The position numbers and the translations under genes are program-made. From positions 62,001 through 126,000 of the forward strand of contig CAJXMG010000003.1 in assembly GCA_913056395.1 (NCBI GenBank): DNA of 64,000 nt, read 5' to 3'. Shown here piece by piece: positions 1 through 6,713 of this stretch. Source of the DNA: an uncultured bacterium. GTDB taxonomy: Bacteria > Planctomycetota > UBA8108 > UBA1146. Each line of letters starts with the position of its first letter. The first letter of the stretch is position 1. The notes beneath the pieces were generated by a model. The model was not told the origin of the DNA and ran no database searches. It worked only from the letters and a program-made list of their open reading frames with translations.

Positions 1-1853
1 AAGTGGGGCTCTCTCTGAAGCGCTTTTCGATAAAGCGATTCCGCTCGATCCAGATTTCCTGCGGTGTCCTCCAGTTGTGCAAGGTTGACGAGAGCCTCTG
101 CTCTGTCTGAGTGAATCTCCTGACTGCGGCGGTATTCCTGCAGAGCCTTGTTGAGACTGGGTGGCTTGGGAGACTCCGCACTCTCGGGCCATTGAAGAAT
201 GACCTCTGCAAGATATTGGGCAGCGGTCAACCTGACCGAACGATCAGGGTCCTCAAGGAATTGAAGTATCCACGACCCGAGTTCATAGGGTGGGTCCGCT
301 TGCAGCCCGAGCAGGGCACCGCGCCGAACCAGGGGCTCTGATGAGTTCAGGTTTTCAACGATCTTCAGAAGGTCACTCCTTGATCGTAATTCCGGCTCCT
401 GTCGCAGTCGGGAATATTCGGAAAGCAGAGTCCCGCGTGCGATGGCGGGCAATTCTTCATCATCGAGAGCCAGTCCCAACAGCGTCGAAGAATTGGTTTT
501 ATTGTTGCGAACCGCATGCAGTGCTTGTCCCCAATGAAACTGTCCGCTAACGCCATTGGGAAACCAATCGCGGATTTTCAGGTCTGCCCAGTTCGCTGTT
601 TCATCGTAGTGGCACTCGTTGCAGGCATTGGGGGTGCCGATGCTTTCAGTCAGATCAGGTCGTGGAATTCGAAAGGAGTGGTCATGACGGCGGTCGGTGC
701 CCATGTAGATACGGGATGTCATGTGACAGTCGATGCACTGTGAACCGGGTGTCCCAGCGGCGTGATGGGTGTGCGAGAGACTGTCGTAGCGGGCGGGTTC
801 ATGGCAGCCGATGCAGAGTGCGTTTCCCTGCAAATACAGCTCTCCGGAGTGGGGGTCATGGCAATCGGTGCAGGTGACCCCCTTCTGGTGCATGCGGCTC
901 TGAAGGAAGGAACCGTGGACATACACCTCGTCAAGAATTTGACCGTCGGCGTGGTAGAGACCCTCCTCCAGAAGAGACAGTTGGTGAGTCTGGGAAAGTT
1001 CTTTTCCCGGAATCGATCCATCCACGAGAGCGGTTCTCCGCGAGTGACAGCGGGCACAGGTTTCCTGCTCCCGTGAGTGGGGAAGTTCAGGATTGCGAGT
1101 GGCGACCTTTTCACCCTCTGCACGCACCCATTGTCGCTTGCCACTGGATAGAGAAAACGGGAAGCCAAAGTTGGGAGGGGGAGGTGGTTGATCATCTTCT
1201 TTCGACAATCCTCTCACCGATTGAGCCCAATCAAGGTGGTGGCTGCCAGGACCATGACATGCTTCACACGCCACATCGATCTCCTCATAGCGTGTCTTGA
1301 ATTGCTGGGTGCTGGCATCAAAGTTTTTGGTGACACCCGTAGAGTGGCACTCAGCACACATATGATTCCAGTTGTTCAGAGAGCCGGTCCAGTGAAGAGG
1401 ATCTCCAGGTGGAGTCTTCTCACCCGGAAAGAGGGGATACCAGCCCTCCGGTTTTGCACCACTTCCAGTGGACCAGGCGATGGGGTAGCTCTGAAGCTTG
1501 CCCGGTTCCTCTTCGATGAGGACTTGCTGGCAAGGCTCGATGCCAAAAAAGTACTTCACCGGTTTTTGGATTTTCCCTGAAGAATCTTCCACTTCGACAT
1601 GGGGGACTCCGGCGATTTCGATGAAGCGGGAGATCAGTCCTGCGGCCTTGACTTCTTCTCCCTTGAAGGAGGCCACAGCCCCCTTCTCTCCGGGAGCGAG
1701 CATGGCCTTTGCGTGGTGTGAAGTCAGCCAGGAGGAGTGCTCCTGCTGGTGGCATCCGATGCAGGTCTGGCTTCCAACGTGCGTCGGTTCACCGCTCGGG
1801 TTCAAGCCGATCCATGGAGCGATCAAAAGCAGGATAGAAATGTGAATCGTCAT
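1..1853 (-). CDS. Secreted multihaem c-type cytochrome with HEAT-like and TPR regions (3' end beyond window)
   Basis: The reading frame is open from an ATG at 1853 to the window edge, so the C terminus is missing. It begins with a short hydrophobic signal peptide (MTIHISILLLIAPW). Eight in-frame CXXCH haem-binding motifs are visible, with His codons at 1751, 1346, 1256, 1046, 860, 803, 725 and 611; all fall in the same frame, including CIGCH, CAECH, CEACH, CARCH, CTDCH and CNECH. After the last motif come helical HEAT-like segments (LVRRGALLGLQAD) and a TPR-like stretch near the edge (EALVNLAQLEDTAGNLDRAE). Proteins with this order are common as periplasmic electron carriers in Planctomycetota. 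The redox partner is not deducible. It is divergent from the acyl-CoA dehydrogenase, with about 170 bp between start codons. Confidence 0.88.
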   Translation of the reverse strand, partial: MTIHISILLLIAPWIGLNPSGEPTHVGSQTCIGCHQQEHSSWLTSHHAKAMLAPGEKGAVASFKGEEVKAAGLISRFIEIAGVPHVEVEDSSGKIQKPVKYFFGIEPCQQVLIEEEPGKLQSYPIAWSTGSGAKPEGWYPLFPGEKTPPGDPLHWTGSLNNWNHMCAECHSTGVTKNFDASTQQFKTRYEEIDVACEACHGPGSHHLDWAQSVRGLSKEDDQPPPPPNFGFPFSLSSGKRQWVRAEGEKVATRNPELPHSREQETCARCHSRRTALVDGSIPGKELSQTHQLSLLEEGLYHADGQILDEVYVHGSFLQSRMHQKGVTCTDCHDPHSGELYLQGNALCIGCHEPARYDSLSHTHHAAGTPGSQCIDCHMTSRIYMGTDRRHDHSFRIPRPDLTESIGTPNACNECHYDETANWADLKIRDWFPNGVSGQFHWGQALHAVRNNKTNSSTLLGLALDDEELPAIARGTLLSEYSRLRQEPELRSRSDLLKIVENLNSSEPLVRRGALLGLQADPPYELGSWILQFLEDPDRSVRLTAAQYLAEVILQWPESAESPKPPSLNKALQEYRRSQEIHSDRAEALVNLAQLEDTAGNLDRAESLYRKALQREPH

Positions 1854-2025
1854 GGCTTCAGGATACTCCCGAGTCAGGGGGGTGGGCAGGATTTCAGGAA
1901 GCCGGTCAGGGCTTCAATTCCTGCTGAATTGTCGATATTCCCCACCAAGATCCCCTGTGGTGAGGCCGGTCTTGGGTTACAACATACCCCGATACGGGAA
2001 TACCCTTCAAAAGGATGGAATCGCC

Positions 2026-3213
2026 GTGAACCGCCTCGATAAACATCTCAAACCTCTGGTGGATGAAGAGAGATTTTCGCTCTTCGATCAAATTTCCAGA
2101 TTTGCGGCCAACGAGGTCGCTCCTCACTTGCTCAAGTGGGAACGGGAAAAGCTGCTGGTCCCCGATCATCTGATCGAGCAGTTGGGAGAGATGGGCATCT
2201 TTGGGCTGCCGATTCCGGAAGAGTATGGGGGACAGGACGGCGAGATGATCGATCTCGTCCTTGCGGGCCTTGCGCTCTCCTATTGGAGTCCTTCCGTCGC
2301 CATTACTCCCGGTGCGGCTGTTTCACTCGGTATCAATCCGTTGTTGCGATTCGGATCTGCGGATCAGAAAGCGGAGCACCTGGAAGATTTGGCTGCAGGC
2401 CGGCGCATGTTTGCTTTTGGACTTTCCGAGCCGGGGCGTGGTTCCGATGCAGCCAATCCCCAAGTCGTGGCTGAAAAGACCGACAATGGTTACGTGCTTC
2501 GCGGTGAAAAGTGCTGGAGCACCAATGCTGCCTGGGCCAGCCATGTCGTGGTTCACGCCTTGACTGATCCAGAGGGGCGCAATGGTCATCGCAGTACCTG
2601 CTTTATTGTCCCCCGTGATCGTGCGGGTGTGGCTTATCAGGAAATGGAAGGCAAAACCGTCTGGCCCCTTTCCTCCACCGGGTCGATTGCATTCGATTCG
2701 GTCGAAGTCAGCGAAGATGAGATTCTGGGTGAGGTCAATGGTGGCTTCCGGGTCATGGTGACCACTCTCAACGGCGGTCGTCTTTTCGTGGCTGCCATTG
2801 CTCTGGGTTCCCTCGCATTCGCCCTCGATAAAACCCGCCAGTATGTCCAGGAGCGGGAGCAGTTTGGTGGGGCCATCGGCCGTTTCCAGCGAGTTCAGGA
2901 TGTGGTTCTGGAAATGGACCTCGCCCTCGAGCGCAATCTCAGCTGGTTGATCCAATTGGTCCACCGTTACGATCAGGGCTCACTGGATCGGGAGCAGGCT
3001 GCAAAGGTCAAAATTGATTGCAGTCGTGTCGCGTCCGAGTTGGTTCAGGACGCCATGGAAGTGTGTGGGGGAGTGGCCTGTCTCGATGAGTTCGGCCTCG
3101 CCCGTCACGCTGCGGATCTGTTTGTCACCCGTGTTGGCGAAGGATCCAACAAGGCGTTGATGAGCCAGATCTCCCGTTCACTGCTTCCGGAGATCGCCGA
3201 CCAGCTTCAGTAA
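2026..3213 (+). CDS. Acyl-CoA dehydrogenase family protein
   Basis: This is a flavoprotein expected to oxidise an acyl-CoA to the 2,3-enoyl-CoA and pass electrons to ETF. I chose the GTG at 2026 because AAGGA precedes it by about 10 nt and it gives the usual family length (395 aa); an ATG 58 codons upstream adds a low-complexity, non-homologous extension. Visible motifs are FGLSEPGRGSDA (FAD/substrate loop, about residue 131), REQFGGAIGRFQ (about 283) and GEGSNKALM (about 371), where the Glu is in the position of the usual catalytic base. No beta-oxidation partners are adjacent, so the chain-length preference is unknown. Confidence 0.88.
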   Translation: MNRLDKHLKPLVDEERFSLFDQISRFAANEVAPHLLKWEREKLLVPDHLIEQLGEMGIFGLPIPEEYGGQDGEMIDLVLAGLALSYWSPSVAITPGAAVSLGINPLLRFGSADQKAEHLEDLAAGRRMFAFGLSEPGRGSDAANPQVVAEKTDNGYVLRGEKCWSTNAAWASHVVVHALTDPEGRNGHRSTCFIVPRDRAGVAYQEMEGKTVWPLSSTGSIAFDSVEVSEDEILGEVNGGFRVMVTTLNGGRLFVAAIALGSLAFALDKTRQYVQEREQFGGAIGRFQRVQDVVLEMDLALERNLSWLIQLVHRYDQGSLDREQAAKVKIDCSRVASELVQDAMEVCGGVACLDEFGLARHAADLFVTRVGEGSNKALMSQISRSLLPEIADQLQ

Positions 3214-3245
3214 TTTCCAGATCAGCAGGCTCGATATATCTGGGC

Positions 3246-4934
3246 TTACGGCATCGGGTAGAAGTATTGGGTGTAAGGCGTGTCTGCCTTGCTCTGAAGT
3301 TCCAGATTTCGAATCAGCAAGGACGGGCTGATGGTTGAAACAGGAACCATGCCGCTTTCGGCTCCACACCAGGCATTGTCGATCACCGGATCATCGCCGG
3401 CAGCGATGATTCCCTGTACAGCATTCAGGGGTGTTCCGACAAAGTTGACTCCCCGAATCAGCTCTTCCCCGCCATCGGGAAAGACCCTCGCGGCAAGATT
3501 GATTTCGCCGAGGAAAGCCTGGAAATCGTAGGCGTCAGTCGTGGTTTCACCCGAGGAGGCATTCAGGATGCGGATGCCGTAAGGGAGATTTTGTCGCTTT
3601 ACCTCTTCGAGAAGTTTTGCCTTCAATTCCCGGGAAGTTGCCGTGTGTTCCGACTCGAGATGGGTGACGCCCATGCGACTGATCGCCCGTTCATGGTGAC
3701 TGGAACGGGCATGTCCGTTTGAAGAGTGTCGGCGTTCGATGGGAACCCGACTGGTCAGGAATCCCTTCAACTTGCCTCCCGAGATCAGATCAGCAGTCGC
3801 TGAAGGCGTGCCTTCATCGTCGAATCGGTAATGACCCACCAATGAGCGGGATTCGCCACTAGGCAACACAAGGTGTGAATCCTGCGGATGGTCGGAGAGG
3901 GACAGAAACTCGGGGAGGACTGTCTTGCCCAGGGAGTCGGCAAAGGTACGGGCCTCACCGCCTGACCGAAGGCGGTTCCCTTCAAGGCGGTGCCCCATCG
4001 CTTCATGGATCAGCAGGCCTGCTGGGATGGGATCGAGAAGTACCGGGCCGGAGTAGGAGTGGAAGCGCGGCGCAGCAGCCACTTTTTCGAGCAGTTGAGC
4101 TGCAGACCGAATCTCTCTGCGGATCTGTTTGAGATCAGGAAGTTCAGAGGGGTCGTTGACGAAGTGGCTGATGGTCCACGGGATTCCATCGCCCTTTTCA
4201 CTCAGGTGCCAAAGGTAGGCCTCCAGCTGCCAGAAAGCCTGGCTTTCAGCGATTTGTGAGCCGTCCGAATTGACGAAGAGCCGTGTCTGATGTTTGACCT
4301 GAAGGGAGACATGGCTGTTTTTGATCCCTGGATGGTTTCTGGCAGTGGCACTGGCCTTCTCGACATAACGGGACCAATGCTCCCGGTCGATGGATGGCAG
4401 TGAACCGGGAGCCAGATCGACCACCGGTTTTCGCTTCTCCCAATCATGAAGTTCCGGGTGCAGATTGAGGTAGGTCAGTTCATGAGCCTTGCGACGGAAG
4501 TAGGCTTCCTCCGCTTCACGATACTTGGCATCCGTCAAGCGCCAGAGACCGATTCGAAGTGCTTCCTTGCGATCATGAATCGGCAACCCCAGATAGTTGT
4601 AGGATTCTTCTTCCTTCGAGTTTTCCTCGAGACCACCTTCGCTGATCTGGTCTTTACGGAAAGATCCTACGTGGGCATCCGTGAGACAGTTTCTTCGCGA
4701 GTAGTGATCTTCCTTGTAAAGGGCACCGAAGCGGGCCTCTACGTTGAAGAACTCATGATCCCGAATCAGGTATGAGAGGTAAAAGAGTTTGGGAAGACCG
4801 GGTTTGCGCAACTTTTGCGCTGCCCTTTGGCATTCTTCGGAAGCGACCTGGACCAGTTTTTTGGCGGTGGAAGAATTAATCCTGAATCTCCAAGAGGCTG
4901 AAGACTTCGCAGTCGGGGATGAGGTTTCTGCCAT
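3246..4934 (-). CDS. TldD/PmbA-family metalloprotease homologue
   Basis: The family comprises Zn-dependent proteases such as TldD, which act on small peptides or antitoxins. The HExxxH zinc site is present near residue 309 (HEAMGHRLEGN), and the C-terminal conserved segment with Cys is present (NAWCGAESGMVPVS). The 562-aa length exceeds E. coli TldD (about 480), with extra sequence at the N terminus. The ATG at 4934 overlaps the end of apt by 59 nt, which is long for a coupled start. The true start may be a few codons downstream, close to the apt stop, but no good alternative ATG exists there. No second TldD/PmbA partner is seen nearby. It lies downstream of apt, probably on the same transcript. 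Confidence 0.8.
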   Translation of the reverse strand: MAETSSPTAKSSASWRFRINSSTAKKLVQVASEECQRAAQKLRKPGLPKLFYLSYLIRDHEFFNVEARFGALYKEDHYSRRNCLTDAHVGSFRKDQISEGGLEENSKEEESYNYLGLPIHDRKEALRIGLWRLTDAKYREAEEAYFRRKAHELTYLNLHPELHDWEKRKPVVDLAPGSLPSIDREHWSRYVEKASATARNHPGIKNSHVSLQVKHQTRLFVNSDGSQIAESQAFWQLEAYLWHLSEKGDGIPWTISHFVNDPSELPDLKQIRREIRSAAQLLEKVAAAPRFHSYSGPVLLDPIPAGLLIHEAMGHRLEGNRLRSGGEARTFADSLGKTVLPEFLSLSDHPQDSHLVLPSGESRSLVGHYRFDDEGTPSATADLISGGKLKGFLTSRVPIERRHSSNGHARSSHHERAISRMGVTHLESEHTATSRELKAKLLEEVKRQNLPYGIRILNASSGETTTDAYDFQAFLGEINLAARVFPDGGEELIRGVNFVGTPLNAVQGIIAAGDDPVIDNAWCGAESGMVPVSTISPSLLIRNLELQSKADTPYTQYFYPMP

Positions 4935-5421
4935 TGAGGAATGAAAGTTCCATCAGGAATCCCGCTCCGATCACGACGCCGCCCTGCTTTTCCGCCAGCT
5001 TCTCGCAGGCTGCAATGGTTCCTCCCGTTGCCAGAACATCATCGATCAGCAATACCTTTTGTCCCGGTTGAATGGCACCAGCTCTCATTTCGACGGTGTC
5101 AGTTCCATATTCCAGTTCATACTCCACGGAAATCGTTTCACCGGGCAGTTTTCCAGGTTTGCGAATGGGAATGAATCCGATGCCGAGGGCTTGGGCGACC
5201 GGCAACCCAAAGAGAAATCCCCGTGACTCCGGTGCCGCAATCAGGTCTGCGCCCAGGGGACGACTCTTCTCTGCGAGAAGTTCAACGGTTTCAGCAAAGA
5301 CCTCTGAAGAGGCGAGCAGGGGAGTGATGTCCTTGAATTGAATCCCCGGTTTGGGGAAATCGGGAACAGTCGCAATCAGGGAATCGATCCTGGCGATAAC
5401 AGAATCTTGAGAATCGGTCAT
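4876..5421 (-). CDS. apt: Adenine phosphoribosyltransferase
   Basis: Converts adenine and PRPP to AMP in cytoplasmic purine salvage. The protein has 181 aa, the usual family size. The PRPP-binding motif is clear (VLLIDDVLATGGTI), followed by the APRT C-terminal region (GAGFLMELSFLNGR). The start ATG at 5421 lies directly after a 14-bp hairpin and a run of six T residues on the coding strand; the only Shine-Dalgarno-like sequence (GGGAG) is inside the 3' arm of that hairpin. This suggests translation or read-through is controlled by folding of the leader. It overlaps the downstream TldD-like gene. Confidence 0.95.
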   Translation of the reverse strand: MTDSQDSVIARIDSLIATVPDFPKPGIQFKDITPLLASSEVFAETVELLAEKSRPLGADLIAAPESRGFLFGLPVAQALGIGFIPIRKPGKLPGETISVEYELEYGTDTVEMRAGAIQPGQKVLLIDDVLATGGTIAACEKLAEKQGGVVIGAGFLMELSFLNGRNLIPDCEVFSLLEIQD

Positions 5422-5424
5422 AAA

Positions 5425-5480
5425 AAACTCCCGTCCAAAATCTCCTCGGGGGGAGAGAGGAGCGTGTTGGACGGGAGTTT
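5425..5480 (-). promoter_or_regulatory. Strong hairpin with T-tract overlapping the apt ribosome-binding site
   Basis: Arms AAACTCCCGTCCAA (5425-5438) and TTGGACGGGAGTTT (5467-5480) form a perfect 14-bp inverted repeat. An inner 6-bp stem CTCCTC/GAGGAG sits in the loop on the minus strand. On the minus strand the second arm is followed by T residues (six in total) and then immediately by the apt ATG. It therefore has the form of an intrinsic terminator for the upstream sigma gene, yet its 3' arm also contains the GGGAG expected to recruit ribosomes to apt. It could be a terminator with read-through, an attenuator, or an RBS-masking element. Confidence 0.8.
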
Positions 5481-5514
5481 ATAACAACAGGGTTCTTTGG
5501 GGAAGCGACAGTCT

Positions 5515-6390
5515 TCAGCTGACGGTTTCTTCGTACTGTTCGTCAAACTGCTCGTCGTAGATTTCCGGTTTTTCAATCAGGCCTTCAGCTACAAGTTGCT
5601 GCAATTTGGCAAGCGCGTCGTTTTCAATCTGACGAACTCTCTCGCGGGAAAGTTTGATCCGTTGACCGATCTCCTTGAGAGTCATCGGTTCGCCGTTGTC
5701 GAGACCGTAGCGCATACGGACAATCTTGCGCTCTCGCTCATCCAGATGGCTCAGGAGATCCTTGATCATGTCGATCTGGATGTTTTTCTCCAGTGAGGTG
5801 TGCGGCTGAGTCTGGGACGGGTCCTCGATAATGTCGGAAATCGTCCAGGAGTTTTCGATGGAGATGGTCTGATTGGCAGAATCTGCGACGTGAAGAGCAT
5901 TCTGGATGATTTCGGTCTTCTCCAGAGGGATCTCCATGCGCTCAGCAATCTCGTGGAACATCGGTGGACGTCCCAACTCGATGGCAAGGTCTGCCGCAGC
6001 TCTCTTCCACTTGGTGATGGTTTCCACCATGTAGGAAGGAATACGAACCGATTTCACGGTGTCGATCAGGGCACGCTTGATAGACTGCTTGATCCACCAG
6101 GTTCCGTAAGTGCTGAAGCGGCATTCCGCAGCAGGGTCAAATCTTTCGACAGCCTTGAGAAGCCCGAGGTTTCCTTCCTCGATCAGGTCGAGAAGGGGAA
6201 GACCTCTTTCCACGTAGTGCTTTGCAATGCTGACCACCAGTCGAAGGTTGGAGCGGACCATATGGTCACGGGCTTCCAGATTTCCCTTCTGAACCTCGAT
6301 GGCCAACTCACGTTCTTCTTCCGCAGTCAGCAGTGAGTGACGATTGATGTCTTCAAAGTATGCTTCAAGTCCTACTTCGCGCGCGTTCAT
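5515..6390 (-). CDS. RNA polymerase sigma-70 family factor (RpoD/RpoS-like, no region 1.1)
   Basis: A 291-aa sigma factor with regions 1.2 to 4.2. Region 2 is well conserved (GNLGLLKAVERFDPA, FSTYGTWWIKQSIKRA), region 3 follows (GRPPMFHEIAERM), and region 4.2 ends with LSRERVRQIENDALAKL. There is no long acidic region 1.1, so it resembles a group 2 (alternative, stationary or stress type) factor more than the housekeeping one; this is inference from length. The ATG overlaps the stop of the upstream small gene as ATGA, indicating translational coupling. A strong hairpin follows the gene at 5425-5480. Confidence 0.92.
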   Translation of the reverse strand: MNAREVGLEAYFEDINRHSLLTAEEERELAIEVQKGNLEARDHMVRSNLRLVVSIAKHYVERGLPLLDLIEEGNLGLLKAVERFDPAAECRFSTYGTWWIKQSIKRALIDTVKSVRIPSYMVETITKWKRAAADLAIELGRPPMFHEIAERMEIPLEKTEIIQNALHVADSANQTISIENSWTISDIIEDPSQTQPHTSLEKNIQIDMIKDLLSHLDERERKIVRMRYGLDNGEPMTLKEIGQRIKLSRERVRQIENDALAKLQQLVAEGLIEKPEIYDEQFDEQYEETVS

Positions 6391-6644
6391 TTGGTGATCC
6401 CTTCAGGATTCGTCGTGACTTTCGAGAAGGGCTTGGCCATGAACATGCGCTGGCTTCCGCATTGATCAAGGAGCTCGAGGAGAACCCGCTTCTCGGCGGT
6501 GGTCTCCGGTCCAGGTGCGATTCCGGTGGAATCGGCAGTCTGTTCCCCTGCCACGTTTTGGTTGGTGTGGATTTCATCGCTGTTTGCGAGTCTTTCGGCT
6601 TCATTGAGAAGCTCTTCACAAATCAGCAGAATGGTTTCTTGCAT
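6387..6644 (-). CDS. Small hypothetical protein coupled to the sigma factor
   Basis: An 85-aa protein of unknown function. I chose the ATG at 6644 because GGAAGAG lies 6 nt upstream; a GTG at 6683 would add 13 residues. Its stop TGA overlaps the sigma-factor ATG, an arrangement typical of genes translated together. The N-terminal half is helical and acidic (ETILLICEELLNEAERLA), the middle is polar and probably disordered, and there is a second short helix (RVLLELLDQCGSQRM). No signal peptide or membrane segment. By position it could modulate the sigma factor, for example as an anti-sigma or assembly partner, but nothing in the sequence proves that. Confidence 0.55.
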   Translation of the reverse strand: MQETILLICEELLNEAERLANSDEIHTNQNVAGEQTADSTGIAPGPETTAEKRVLLELLDQCGSQRMFMAKPFSKVTTNPEGITK

Positions 6645-6713
6645 CGATTTCTCTTCCGCCAGTTCTCCATGGGTGCGCGGCACTCTCAGGAGAAAAACTT
6701 GCCTACGGAAGAC

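Noticed and set aside
719-1195. Minus-strand frame of 158 codons within the multihaem cytochrome
   Set aside because: It is in a different frame from all eight CXXCH motifs, which fix the real frame.
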